Source: Euclidia mi
Taxonomy: Eukaryota > Arthropoda > Insecta > Lepidoptera > Erebidae
Direction: 5' to 3'
Length of the DNA stretch: 64,000 bases
NCBI GenBank assembly: GCA_944739405.2
Contig: OX123191.2
Location: 2,026,830-2,090,829 of the forward strand
The position numbers and the translations under genes were made by a program. Every line of letters begins with the position of its first letter. Position 1 is the first letter of the stretch. The notes beneath the pieces were generated by a model that saw nothing but the letters and a program-made list of their open reading frames with translations, did not search any database and was not told where the DNA came from. Below, piece after piece: positions 52,041 to 63,655 of the stretch.

Positions 52041-53085
52041 CATATCATAAAACATTATACTCACTTAGCCGAACGCAGTCGACCTAAAATAAACGCCACC
52101 CATCACTTTCAGACAGCAAAGATTCCGTGGCTACATTGCCAGCGTACTTTACGAATACAAGGAAGAAAAACAGTGCAATGCAAATATAAAAGCCCAATGA
52201 AGCACTCGATCATAGTTCCATTTGGTAGAATCGTCACTCAGCCGCAGTACACCGCCCTATCGAAATGTTCTTTCAACAATCTTCGGCGCGTCCGCCTCAA
52301 TTCGATGCCTTCGTTAAATTCAGACGATATAATGCTGACATCACGTTCCACCTCATTTGCCACCAAAAGGGCTTCAAACAAATCCTTTTTTGACATTCTT
52401 TTTTATTCTTGGCGTCTACGTAATAATAAGCCTCAGAGATGGGACAGCTCGTAAATTTTATCTGTTCAAAATACGTGTGTACTTTCTTTGTAATCAAAGA
52501 ACTGGTAATGTGACAAAGGGTCCGATGGTCCTGCTACAATTTTCAGGGTGACAACGCCTACTTATCGTTTATTTGTTCAGTCTCATTTATAAATTGAAAG
52601 ATTTATTTTATGCCATATTTCTGTAATAAAATGTATTTATTTACTACACTTTATTACAGAAGTGAAGTGAAGTAATATTGTACAATACATAATTTGAGGG
52701 TGTAACAGTGCGTTGCTGTACTAAATCCTATCTAAACCAGTTGATTAATTCATTAGAACGACCTATGTGTGAGAGCAACCATTTTTTCATAATTTGTACC
52801 TTCTTTATGTATTAACAACATTTAATTTTAACTGTATTTTTATGTAAGTAAATATTACACAGCCGGGAGCAACATATATCAGAATACATTATATTTACCG
52901 TATTTTATTTAATAGTTATAAGTAATCTTCTTAGAAATAAACGTTTTTGTTGTTGAAAATATAAATAGGCATGATTAGAAGTTGAACTCTTTCTTAATAT
53001 TCTGCCTATTCTATGCACTTGGGCGATGAAGTTAAACGTTGATTCAATAGCATTTCAAAGAAAATGTGATAGAAAATAAACGAAT
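52041..53085. other. Intergenic sequence
   Basis: No gene supported. The longest frame (52035-52454, +) and a 52-codon minus frame (52238-52396) have no recognisable family. Confidence 0.35.
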
Positions 53086-53329
53086 AAAGAATTCGCGGAG
53101 AATACCAACAGACTGCCATGCAGAGGGTATCGGGTTCGAATCCACGGCACGCACCAATGACTGTTCGGAGTTATGTGCGTATTGAATTGTTAATTATCGC
53201 TTGTCCCGTGCCTCGGAGAGCACGTTAAGCCGTCGGTCCCGGTTGTCATGAAGATCTTTGACAATCGTTACAGGGCGTCAGTACCTTCTAATAAACTGAC
53301 ACGTACTAGTCTTAACCATGGAATATCGC

Positions 53330-53422
53330 CTAATTCTTACCTAACTTAATGTAACTCTTTTAGCCTTTACCTATAACCATGTATCTGTACTTTTGGAATC
53401 AATAAAGAATTATTATTATTAT
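53330..53422 (+). mobile_element. 93 bp LINE-tail insertion with (ATT)n end inside the SINE
   Basis: Interrupts ATATCGC|TATCCC of the SINE. TATCGC is repeated at 53324-53329 and 53423-53428. The insert ends AATCAATAAAGAA plus an ATT run, the look of a severely 5'-truncated non-LTR element. Confidence 0.75.
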
Positions 53423-53498
53423 TATCGCTATCCCTTCGGGTTGCGGAGGTCAGACAGGTAGTCGCTCCGTGGAAAAGCTAATATTCAGCCAAATCCGG

Positions 53499-53747
53499 GG
53501 GGCGATTCAGAATCCTTCGATATCTCATTTGACATTCGATTTCGTTAATTATCAAACGGGCTACCTCATTTTTTGTCAAAACTATCGCATTTCCTATCAA
53601 TTTTATGCATTCAGTATGAAGTAAATTAATAAAGGAACCGAATTCAATGAATATTTGTTCAAAATATCTCTGACAGGCGGCTAAAAGACGAGGACAATAA
53701 TTTGACATATCGTACGATTACTTGTCGTGACATCCTGAATCGGCCTG
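53499..53747. mobile_element. 249 bp MITE inside the SINE
   Basis: CCGG is duplicated at 53495-53498 and 53748-53751. The ends are imperfect inverted repeats: GGGGCGATTCAGAATCC on the left and, on the other strand, CAGGCCGATTCAGGATG on the right. No ORF of its own. It is a small non-autonomous DNA transposon; I cannot name the superfamily. Confidence 0.7.
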
Positions 53748-53902
53748 CCGGTTAGACTAGTAGGCGGACCCCAGATTGAAACTGGGATAACGCTAAGAGG
53801 ATGATGAAAGAATTCGCAGAGAAATTTCTATCAGATTTTATTAGACGAACGTCGCGTCGTCTAATTAAATTAAGACGTTTTATTCGTTTTTAAAATAATT
53901 CT

Positions 53903-54131
53903 GGGGTGCATAGGGTTCCCACCAAGAACTTAGGGTCCCAAGCCAACCTCACCTGCAAGTGGTGCACCTGCTGAACAACGGACGAGGCTCTGTCAAACAA
54001 AATATCCCGATAAGCGGCAATAGGCTCGCCACCTATTACGTGGGATCAAAACACTGGCGAAAAGTGGGCGTTTAATATGCCTCTGCTTATCCTCTCGGGG
54101 AAACAGGCGTGAGTCTATGTACGTATGTATG
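53903..54131 (+). repeat. Complete short non-autonomous retroelement with RTE-like 3' end
   Basis: Flanked by the perfect 12 bp duplication TAAAATAATTCT (53891-53902 and 54132-54143), which fixes its length at 229 bp. It starts GGGGTGCATAGGGTTCCC and ends in AAACAGGCGTGAGTC and a TATGTACGTATGTATG tail. Copies lie at 5549-5780 and 26553-26770. Confidence 0.88.
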
Positions 54132-54143
54132 TAAAATAATTCT

Positions 54144-55019
54144 ACTTGTTAATAATATTTATTCATAGTAGGTAATATTATAATTTTGACAGTGTGTTTG
54201 TCTGTTCAATGTTTGATTGTCTCTATTTGACGTCGCAACGGAACGCATCCTAATTAAAAAAAACGTTTATCGCACACCTATGCGCGTAAGTGACTGAAGC
54301 CGTTCTAAACTTACTCATCGATTGTGTGTTTGATTATAGTAAATCCTGGAATAGATTAGATTCTCAATTGGACTCGATCGGTGGCGGTGTTGTCCTTTAT
54401 ATGTGGCGCTTAACAGGACATTACGCAAGTACATAAATCGCAAGGGATTTTAGTAAGAAATAGAATGTCAAAACCATTATTATTTGCTACGTTTCATAGT
54501 GTTATTCTACAACAAAGCCATGTCTAAAGCAGGTGTGCCAAACATTTTAAACATAAAACCAATATATTGTTTTAAAAGTGTTTAGAAAGTGCAGCGGTCT
54601 GTATGTAACGTGATGTCCGCGGTCCATGCATGTGATCGACGTTTAATTTACCTGCCAGCTTACGATGATGTATCGGAAGGGAAACTTTGATGGATTAAAA
54701 ATATATTACCTAATATAGAGTCAGCTGTGATACCTAATATAGAGACTGCAGAGTCTGCAGTTTAAGCATTTGGTGAGATTTACTTTCGAGTCCTTTTTTA
54801 AATACATGCAAGAATCGTTTATCACGATGTTGTCAGCTAAACTCCAGTTTTATCAATCTTCAATTATCAAACTAACGATCGCCAATCGTGAGATCGATTC
54901 CATTGTTGTTCAAGTTGCTGTGTTATGAACAGGGTTATTTAATTTTGTTCTGTGCCTGGTAGTGGGTTAGACTAACAAACACACTATCTCAATATGTGTT
55001 TTTTCCTCATGTACCCGTG
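54144..55019. other. Intergenic sequence
   Basis: No gene or repeat recognised. Confidence 0.35.
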
Positions 55020-55262
55020 TGTGGGGGGGGGGGGTCACGAAGGGGTAGGCAGAGGTGTAAATATTACACCCACATTTTGCCATGAATTTTGAGGTCCCAC
55101 GTAATAGGGGCGAGCCTATCACCGTTACCGGGGACATCACCAGACTCCGGGCTGCTACTAAGTATTCGGAAAAACCCTGTAACACTTTTGCCCGACCCGG
55201 AAATCGAACCCGGGACCTCCGATTAGCAGTCGCATACGCTATCCACTGGACCACGGAGGCAG
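55020..55262 (-). repeat. tRNA-derived SINE (second family), with RTE-like end
   Basis: On the minus strand: TGCCTCCGTGGTCCAGTGGA (box A region), CCCGGGTTCGATTTCCGGG (box B), GGCAAAAGTGTTACAGGG, then CTATTACGTGGGACCTCAAA and TTTACACCTCTGCCTACCCC. The last modules resemble the 3' parts of the repeat at 53903. The element ends in a homopolymeric C run (G run at about 55022-55034 on +). Confidence 0.75.
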
Positions 55263-55500
55263 TCATTTGATTTGATTTGCCTTCTATCTATTTATATTGA
55301 AGAGAACCTGCACGAATATGCGTGATAACCTTTATCTTCCAAAATGTATGCTGAAGCCAAATATAGACTTCATACTAATGAATTGTATATAATTCAGAGA
55401 GATTCATTTTACACTAATGTGGATGTTGTACCAGTTGTAATAATTAATCACTAAAACTGAGTGTTCATTTAGTAAATCAGTTGAAAAGCATAAGTCGGGT
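55263..55500. other. AT-rich sequence
   Basis: Nothing recognised up to the 13 bp target duplication CGAAAAGACCTTA at 55501-55513. Confidence 0.35.
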
Positions 55501-55603
55501 CGAAAAGACCTTAGTTAGTTAGTTAGTTAGTTGGACAGGTGTTTTCCGCACTTAGCCATTGAATTGGGCCATTGTGCGTGAGCAGTGACACGGTTGTCGA
55601 CTG

Positions 55604-58600
55604 CTACTCATACCATGCAAGCTCCTTCCAGAAGGCCATGAGTTGACCAGTGTTGCGTATGGCTTCGCTCATGGTTCTGGGATTGTTCAGGAACCTCGTC
55701 CGTTGGTCGCTCACGCTGGTACACTGTAGGATCACATGAGCAGGTGTTTCTTCGGTCTCCATGCAGCCCCTACATAGTGGGCTGTCCGTGACGCCGATAT
55801 TGTAGAGATGCTTGTTTAGTGGACAGTGGCCAGTTATTATGCCAGTCAGATGTTTGAGTGTTTTCCTGTTGGCGTGCAACAGTTTATGCGAGAGTCGTTT
55901 GTCTAATACGGGAAAGGCATCTTTAGATTGCCTACACTCTTTTAACTCTGCCCACTCTTTTGCGTGTTGATGTAGGGTTCTCTCGCGTAACCATTTTTAG
56001 TTGGTTGAAAGGTATCGGAACAATTGGTTCGGGTCCCAGGGTAGTTGTGTCCGATCCTTTCCTTGCCAGTTGGTCTGCTGCGTCATTGCCCGTGGAGTCA
56101 CTGTGTCCTCGTATCCACTGGAGCGTGACCCGATTCCTCGCTGCAGTTTTCTGCAGCTCTTGGTGGCACTCCATAATTAGGCCGCTGTTAAAGCAGTTGC
56201 CGTCGAGAGCTTGTAGTACTGAGGCACTGTCTGTGATGATGCGTACCGACAGGTTACTCACGTTTCTGGCCGCAATCGCCGTCGCCGCCCTTATAATCCC
56301 AACGCATTCAGCTTGGAAGATGGTGTTGAGTTTACCAAGCGATGTTGAGAGATTGATGTTCAAGTCGTGGGAGAATACTCCGGCACCTGTCCCATACTTT
56401 GTTTTTGAGCCGTCTGTGTATACTCTAACTTCGTGTATACCAGAACTATCCTTGTGCTCTTCTTGCAGTTGTATGCGGTATTTTTTGTCAAAGACAAAGG
56501 TTTTAGGTATGAGGTCGCACGTTGCATCTAGCATCGGGATCTCGTTAGTTAGTGTCGTTTTCAGGCGTGCATGGGTTATTCTGTCGTCTCTTCTCCAAAG
56601 CCCGAACTTGTCGAGTCGGATCGCTGTGGCACCTGCTTCCTGCTGGATGATGAGGTGCAGTGGTCGCAAGTCGAGGAGCACCTCCAATGCCGCCGTTGGA
56701 GTTGTTTTCGTGCAGCCTGTTGTGGCCAGACAGGCGAGGCGTTGTATGCTCTGCAGCTTGTTCTTTACTGTGCTTAGTTGAGTGCGTGGCCACCACACTA
56801 CTGCACCGTATGTGAGCATGGGGCGTATTATGGCAGTGTAGATCCATAGGGTGATGAATGGTTTGAGACCCCATTTCTTGCCTATTATTCTCCTGCACTG
56901 CCAGAAGATTGTACATGCTTTTGTGGTTTTAGTGGTGATGTGTTTATTCCAGTTGAGCTTGTGGTCGAGTGTTACGCCCAGGTACTTGACTTCACTCGAT
57001 ATGTTAAGCTCCGTGCCAAAAAGTTTTGGTTTTCTGGTCATACGGATGTTCCTTTTGTTGGTGAAAAGTACTAGCTCCGTTTTATTTGGGTTGACCGTCA
57101 GTTCGTGGCGGTTGCACCATTGTTCCATGATCCTGATGGCTGCTTGCATCCGATACTGGATCATGTCTTCCGAGTTTCCTTTGATTAGGATGGTTATGTC
57201 ATCTGCGTAGCCGACCGTGTAGAAGCATTTGTCATTTAGGCTTCTCAACAGATCGTCTACCACTATGTTCCAGAGCAGGGGTGATAGGACTCCTCCCTGT
57301 GGGCAGCCTTTTGCTACTATGCCCCTTGTGGTGGTGTTAACCGTGAATTGAATAGCCCTTTGTTTCAGGAGTTGATCAATCCAGCCACTGACGGTTTGTT
57401 CAACTCCGAACTTGTCGAGGGCTCGGCTAATGCTGGTGAATTTAGTTTTGTCGAAAGCGCCTTCTATGTCAATGAAGGCGCCTAAGGTCATTAGTTTGTC
57501 AGATAGCGCTGTCTCTATGGTCCCCACTACAGAGTGAAGCGCTGATTCCGTTGATCTGCCACTTCTGTAGGCGTGTTGTTGCGGGTGTAGTGGTCTGCGT
57601 AGCAGTGCGCCTTCCCGCAGGTATCTGTCAGCGAGCCTCTCCAGCGTTTTCAGCAAGAAGGAGGTTAAACTGATAGGTCTGAACGATTTTGCTTGAGTGT
57701 AATCGGTTTTGCCCGGTTTTGGGAGAAATATGACTTTTACTTCCCTCCACCTTTGTGGTATGTAATTGTGCGCTATAGATGCTCTATATATGCTGAGTAG
57801 CTGTGGCACAATCGTTGTGCAGCCCCATTGTAGAAGTGCTGGTGTTATTTCGTCCAGACCTGCAGATTTGTACGGCTGGAAGCTGTCAATTGCCCATTTC
57901 AGCCGGTCCACGGTAACCATGTTGTTGGCTATCGTCCAGTCTGTTTGGGTCGGTGGTCTGTGTTCAGATTCTTCCCAATCACAGTCGTCGGTCACAGTGC
58001 AACCTGGGAAGTGTGTTTCAATTAGCACTTGGCTAATTTCTGTATCTGTGATTGCGTAGGTGCCATCAGACTTTCTGATGGAGCCTAGGGTCTTGTTGCT
58101 GTCCTGGGATAGGATCTTTTTTACCCTGGCTGCCTCGCATGTGGAGTTAATGTTCGTGCAGAAATTACGCCAGGACTCTCCCCTGCGGAATCGTATGCGT
58201 TTCTTGTAGTGCGACTGGGCTTCTTTATATTTGTCCCAGTCCGTGTCTTTCCTTGTGTTTTTGGCCCGGTTGAAGAGTTTTCTCAGATTGCGTCTGAGTT
58301 TCTCCAGTTCTGATCCCCACCATTGAGTTTTACTACCAGTTTTCGGTAGTGTGGTGGGGCAGGCTTGTTGGTAGCTACGTTGTATGCATTTCGTTAATAA
58401 GTTAGTGTTGTGTTCTATGTGTGCAGTGCTGTCGGTCATGTCATTGAAATTTGACATGGCTATTTCTTGTTCGAGCAGGGTCTTGTATCTCGCAATGTTG
58501 GTATTGCGTGGGTTGCGCTTTGGTTGTTGGACCCTCTCTTGCACTAGTATGTCATAGCAGATACGCCTGTGATCGGCAAAGGATGGTTCGGCGGACACAT

Positions 58601-59261
58601 GCCAGTTCGTGACGAGTTCCGCGGCCCCATCCGATGCCAGTGTAACGTCTACTATGGTTTGATATCTGGAGCTAACAAAGGTGGGCTCTGAGCCGTTGTT
58701 GACTACAGATAGGGTTGTTGTGAAAATGTATTCTGTCAGGGTCTCACCTCGTCTATTTGCCTCAGGGCTTCCCCACAGTGGGTGGTGGGCGTTGACATCT
58801 GCCGACAGTATTATTTGCCAGCCGTGGTCCTCACAGTGCTGCACTAGCTCGGCCAGCTCTTTCAATGGGATCTCCTCATCTCCAGGCATATAAACCGAGG
58901 CTAGTACTAGCATCTGATCGCCGGGCCCTGTTCGTATCCCCACGGCGGTGAGGTCTCTAGAACAGAAGTTAGTCAGCAGCAGTGCTGATATTGTTCGGGG
59001 AATATATATGCATGTTCTTGGCTTAGGAGCCGAGCTTTTGTGCAATATCTTACCTCCGATGTTGTTGAGTCCACATATGGTGTCGCCTCTAATCCACGGC
59101 TCCTGGATTATGGTGTGGTGGTTAACCTCCAGCAGCCTGCGTAGGGTAGCCGTTGCAATCTGCTTGTGCTGGAGGTTTGTTTGTACGACTCTAGTCTGAC
59201 GAAGATCCGAGAACATTAATGTCCACGGACTCCCCGTCAGACGAGTCGTGCTCGTCGTCAA
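55604..59261 (-). pseudogene. ORF2: endonuclease, reverse transcriptase, RNase H, Cys/His motif (one frameshift)
   Basis: 1109 codons run from 59261 to 55932. Endonuclease motifs are IIQEPW, LSADVNAHHPLWGS and SFADHRRI within about the first 240 residues. Reverse transcriptase motifs are GAFIDIEGAFDKTKF, GCPQGGVLSPLLWNIVVDDL and VGYADDITILI (catalytic YADD near 686). RNase H lies at about 930-1080, with VYTDGSKTKYGTGAGV, AECVGIIRA, IITDSASVLQAL and WIRGHSDSTGNDAADQLA, so its D-E-D-D residues are present. A run of five T on + at 55994-55998 shifts the frame. After it the next frame continues through TLHQHAKEWAELK to 55604 and contains CRGCMETEETPAHVILQC (C-x2-C-x7-H-x4-C). One base fewer in that run would keep the frame, so the defect may be recent or a sequencing error. 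Confidence 0.9.
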
Positions 59262-59298
59262 CTCCCGTCATAGCGATGTTTGTCGCTGCGGGCGTTGT

Positions 59299-60748
59299 TT
59301 ATGCATGGGCTGTGCCCGACGTGCTGGGAACGGCCGGTGTTGCCACTCGTCCCTGTGTGTGTCTGGTGGCGGGCGGCATCTCTCTGGGCGCGGCAACCGT
59401 CCTGCCAGCCCCTGCCCCGGCAGCGTGGAACAGTACGTACACGCTGCCGGTGAAGAAGGAGACTCGGCGGTCGCGCGCCTCGACTCTCGGGACCTCCGAT
59501 TCGGGGATGCCCAAGGACAGGTATAGGCCGTGCTCCTGCATGGTAGCGCTGTACAGTTGCCATGTTTGGACAGCGTACCACGGGTTTTGGGCAGCTAGGA
59601 GTTGGTGGATCTTCATGAGTTCCAGGCTGGTCGACCTCGGCAGCCAGAGCGATGCGCGTACGCGCTTCGCAAGATCCGTCTGCCTGATGACGGTCAGCCT
59701 GGTCCGGTCCTTCGATCGGTGACTTCAGTCCCGCTACCGTTTGTCTGAGCCACGCCAGTGATTTCTCGTCCTCGCACTATAGCTTTAGGACTCCTCCTGC
59801 TGCGAGGGGTTTGCCTCTAAAGGATGGCGCGAGAGCAGGCTCGTTGTTTGACGGTGGAGCAAAGGCTGCTTCCATGATACGCTCCTCTATGGAGAGTTCG
59901 AGCTGCCGTGCTTGCTCCACCGTCAGGTCTGTGGGTGGAGTGGCAGCGACGGCCACCATCAGATGCGAGTTCGTCGCATCAGCGTAGCTCATCGCTGCCC
60001 TTTTTGGTGTTGCGTCCACTCTTGCACGCTTCGACGTGGCGCTTGGTGGTGTGTCGTCGTGACGGTTCCTCTTCGACGGTGTCGCCGAAGTGGGCCGTCC
60101 CGAGAGCGCCGGGGTGGTCGGTGCGTGTCATTGTCCGCCTTTTCTAGGGCCGCGTTTGCGGCGTGGCCCGGTGGTGCCCCATGAGGCTGCCGACTCCGCA
60201 TCTCCGACTGCCGTCGGAGGGGCGTGACGGGGGGTGCCCGGCGCTGCACCGGCCGGAGCGGTGCGTGCAGCCGGCGGGAGCGAGCCCGAAGGCTCACCCT
60301 TCGCCGTCCGCGTGGCTTCCGCTTGCGTGCCTAAGCCGCTGCGTCCACCAATCGCTCCACGTCCGGCCGGTTGCTTCGTCCTGGGCGGTTCCCTCATTGC
60401 ACTGGCTGGGGCCGGTTGTCCACGCTGGTGCGTTGTACCAGCTGTTTGTCTTGCGGGGGGTGCGTTCGCCGATGTTGTCGGTTCGCTACCAACCGCGGGG
60501 GGTGCGTTCGCCGACGTTGTCGGTTCGCTACCTCCCGCGGAGGGTGCGTTCGCCGATGTTGTCGGTTCGCTACCTCCCGTGTGTGCTGCGTACTCACGCT
60601 GGCGTCGATGATGACGTGAGCGCTTTCCGCGGTGTTTACCTCTACCGGTTACGGTTGTCGCGGAGCTAACGTTCGCCTCGCGGCGTTCGTCTGCTCGACG
60701 CGGTACAACCGTCCAGGAGGTGGTGGTAATGTGTTCTGCACGAGGCAC
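59299..60748 (-). pseudogene. ORF1: Gag-like protein, broken
   Basis: Three minus-strand pieces. 60748-60128: a basic, Ser/Thr/Ala-rich N-terminus with a 14-residue tandem repeat (GGSEPTTSANAPPA, three copies at about 60455-60590, 42 bp units). 60019-59777: a helical stretch (LTVEQARQLELSIEERI) with APSFRGKPLAAGGVLKL. 59616-59299: HQLLAAQNPWYAVQTWQLYS to VEARDRRVSFFTGSVYVLF, which looks like the DUF4780-type domain common in insect LINE ORF1s. Stops interrupt near 60128 and 59777, and the phase changes near 59700. In active relatives this protein packages the element RNA. The first ATG may be upstream or downstream of 60748; the start is uncertain. Confidence 0.65.
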
Positions 60749-61316
60749 GGCACTTGCCAGGTCGTGCAGGTCTAAGCTACTCCTACTGTTGCGACTGAGT
60801 GAAACATTGCCCCCCCCCAGAATACGTGGGGCAGCCTGAACCCGAGGGTGCAGGGAGGGATTCTCCAGCGTCGCGGACGCTGGTACCCTCCTGGGGTAGT
60901 TCCTTATTTTGTTCCACTTCCATAATTTTTTCGGCTTCGTATGAGCGTGTGCGTGGGCGTGTGTGTATTTGTTTTCATGTAGGTGTGGTGTGTGTATGTG
61001 TATGTGTGTGCGTCCGTATGAATGATTGTATAAGTGTGGTGAATGTATGTGTGTGCGTGCTTGTGCATGTGTCTGGGTGAGGGCGGCTGGAGGTTTTCGT
61101 TACGTCTGTTTCATAGGGAACCAGACCAAGAACGGGCGGCAACCTCGGGAAGGATAGTCAACCAGCCTTGCCTTAGGGATCTTCACGACTTGCGCTCTCC
61201 CCTAAGGCCATTCGCCAAACTCTGCAACGGACGCAAATGCAGAGAGTGGAAGTCAGTGCAGTTCAATGGAGTTAAGATGAAATGAGGTGCACGGGCTTCC
61301 GCCCGAAAAGACCTTA

Positions 61317-63062
61317 AACATGAAAGGTAACGTGTTCAACGCTGCCTTTCAATGAAAAAGTCAATGTAGTAAGGGCCTTAAATTTGCAACTAGCAACTAC
61401 ATCGCTGTAAATATATATCAATGAATATTAGATATGATTGGATATAAAAAACCGATACAAAGTCCAACTTAACTACATAAAACCATACAAAATATTCCAA
61501 ATACTACAAACAAAGGCTTAAAGAATCATGGTACGTAACAAACAAATATAACAGAATTGAACTAGCAGCTATTGTTCTACAAATTCTATAAATGCCATAG
61601 AGCGTAGCATTGGCAAAATTTTAAAAGTTTTTGACTAACGTTATTTACTTACCGGCGCGGCGGCACGGCACAGAGCACACATTTTGTTTACATACCTAGT
61701 TATTTTTTGTTCCAAAGAGGAATATTCCCGATTTTATTGAAAACTGGGACGAACATTGTGACTACTTATCTTCTATTATTATATCAAACACGCGTAAAAG
61801 CCTGAATGTTTTTAAAGAAAATAGTTTTTAGAGGTTATTGAGTTTTCACTTTATGAAAGTCCCAAACTGATTCGAAAACGAACCTTTTAGTGAGCCTACT
61901 GAAATTAAGGGACTTTCCATTTAGATTAAGAAGGCGGTTAAAATATTTCAACAGCTATGGATTCTATAATTTATTCACTTTTACCTACAAATAATAAAAA
62001 TGAACTGAACTTGCATCAAAATACTTTGAACATTCTTGTATATTAGTAACAACAAGTATTATAAAATGTTAGGATACTTTAATTTAATTAAAATAAATAT
62101 TTATTTATGAATGTTTCATAAACACAAAATATGAAGGCGGTCTTAATGTCATGGGCTTTATCATCCAATCTACCAAAGAATGGTGCAGAGAGAAGGAAGA
62201 AGAAGATCCTACGATAATTCATATAAAGGCAGAAAAAATCATCGTGCTCATCACACAAGATCTGCACTGGTGGGAATCCAATCTGCGTTCTAAGGCTTAA
62301 CAGGTACATTACTAGCTACTATTTTGACAGACCCTTCAAACTTGAAGTTCATTAATTACTCTAAGTAGTGTCTGCGTATCTACAGTATCCAAAGTGTAAG
62401 AGATATCAAAATTGCCATGTAGATTAAAGGTGTTTATAATTTCCCACTGCTATTTCTAAAATAGAAACTGCTGATACTGTTTAAAAAGTGACGGTGATTA
62501 GCATTAAAATAATTTTACACATAACGCACTATGTTACTACATTTTAAAATCCATTTCATTAAACAATCTAGGGCATTTATCCAGGTTTTCGTAACAAATA
62601 ATTTAATTTCACTAAATTCATAACATAACATTCATTTATAGCCAAAATTATACATGATATAGCAACAACAGATATGATGAATCATCTAGTTTGCACAAAA
62701 ATAGTTCCCTGGCACGTAAGTTAGTTTGGAAGTTAATAATTATTAGCTAAGTTAATACATTAGGCTAGAGTTCACGTCTTACATAGCGCTATCATTCAAG
62801 TATTACTTATTCACAGAGGCACTTGGTAAACTTAGCAGAAATCACGATACGTCGGAAGAAGCGATGCGGATACTGCAAGATATAAGCGATAGTCATATTA
62901 GTTTTACATTGTGTTTCGGGATGATATACCACGTACTTTTGTTTTGAGTGTCCGATGTTTCGGCACTGTTGCAAACGCAATGGTCACGGTTGTACTGGTA
63001 GTCTTATTATTCGCGTGACTGTAAAAAATTGTTTTCATTCATATCTACACTTCTTTTTTAAC
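61317..63062. other. AT-rich intergenic sequence
   Basis: No gene or named repeat. The frame at 62088-62309 (-) is low-complexity and unsupported. Confidence 0.4.
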
Positions 63063-63185
63063 TGTGGAGATACCAAAAGACAGTTATGATGAGGGTATCA
63101 GGATCTCACTCACGGCGCGCACCTAACACACTAACTTTTCGCTGCCATGTACAGTCGAACAACTTCCCGCTAGACCACCACTGTG
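63063..63185. repeat. Two degraded tRNA-like SINE heads
   Basis: On + at 63063-63122, GTGGAGATACCAAAAGACAG and GAGGGTATCAGGATCTC correspond to the SINE head at 27364. On -, 63185-63130 reads GTGGTCTAGCGGGAAG (box A-like). Both are fragmentary. Confidence 0.5.
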
Positions 63186-63630
63186 GAATTGCCCCAGAAT
63201 ATGACACCATAACTAAGAATCGGCGATGCATAACCATGATAGGCCGTAATAACTGTTGATCTACTGGCAGATTTAGAGAGCTTATACAGAGCATAGGAAT
63301 GCTGATTTATTTTTGAACATAATGATTCTACATGAGATTTTCAGTTCAGAGCTTCGTCAATGTTAATTAATAAGAATTTTGTTGTCTTTACCTTTTCTAT
63401 AGGTTTATCATTATAACTTATATCTAAGTCAGTCAATTTGTTTGCTCTATTTCGAAACACCATTATGCTAGTTTTATAAACATTTAATTTTAAATTATTT
63501 ATTGTTAACCATTGAACAGTATTTTGTAAGGTTTTGTTTATGTCATATTCAAGCTGAGATTTGTTATTGTCAGTAAGCACGACTGTACTATCGTCTGCAA
63601 AGAGTATGGTTTTATGGTTTGTTATCCGAG
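63186..63630 (-). pseudogene. Jockey-type reverse transcriptase fragment
   Basis: On the minus strand NHKTILFADDST (catalytic FADD box) is followed by QNTVQWLTINNLKLNVYKTS and, after a stop and phase changes, AYHGYASPILSYGVIFWGN from the thumb region. It corresponds to the segment of the LINE at 22678-25215 from the catalytic motif to the thumb. Both ends are lost and the right end is unlocated. Confidence 0.75.
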
Positions 63631-63655
63631 AAAAGAAATTTAATTAGTTAAGGGT

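Larger units (their letters stand above)
53103..53806 (+). repeat. tRNA-derived SINE with two nested insertions
   Basis: Same family as 27364-27728: box B in GGGTATCGGGTTCGAATCC, central block GTGCCTCGGAGAGCACGTTA and the LINE-like 3' half. AAAGAATTCGCRGAGAA at 53086-53102 and 53807-53823 is a 17 bp target duplication with one mismatch. The head is truncated in box A. The 3' half is split at 53330 and again at 53499 by two other elements. Confidence 0.88.
55514..61303 (-). mobile_element. Full-length non-LTR retrotransposon with RNase H (I/LOA/R1-like group)
   Basis: A 5.8 kb minus-strand element. CGAAAAGACCTTA is duplicated exactly at 55501-55513 and 61304-61316. The 3' end carries a CTAA-type tail (TTAG run at about 55512-55534 on +). 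From 5' to 3' it has a leader of about 550 bp with a GT/CA-rich microsatellite (60940-61075), a gag-like ORF1, and ORF2 with endonuclease, reverse transcriptase, RNase H and a Cys/His motif. The intact ends mean complete reverse transcription. ORF1 is broken, while ORF2 has a single one-base defect. Clade placement needs a phylogeny. Confidence 0.9.

Noticed and set aside
52238..52396. 52-codon minus ORF with a charged sequence
   Set aside because: Starts with ATG and looks protein-like (LFEALLVANEVERD), but there is no recognisable family, homologue or context.
55022..55262. Functional tRNA gene
   Set aside because: Boxes A and B are present but acceptor and anticodon stems do not pair, and the downstream modules are those of a SINE. 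The same holds for 43311-43430.
60163..60669. Plus-strand ORFs over 59.2-60.7 kb
   Set aside because: GC-rich antisense shadows of the LINE ORF1.
55514..61303. Site-specific R1 insertion in rDNA
   Set aside because: The flanks are not 28S rRNA sequence and the target is an ordinary 13 bp site.
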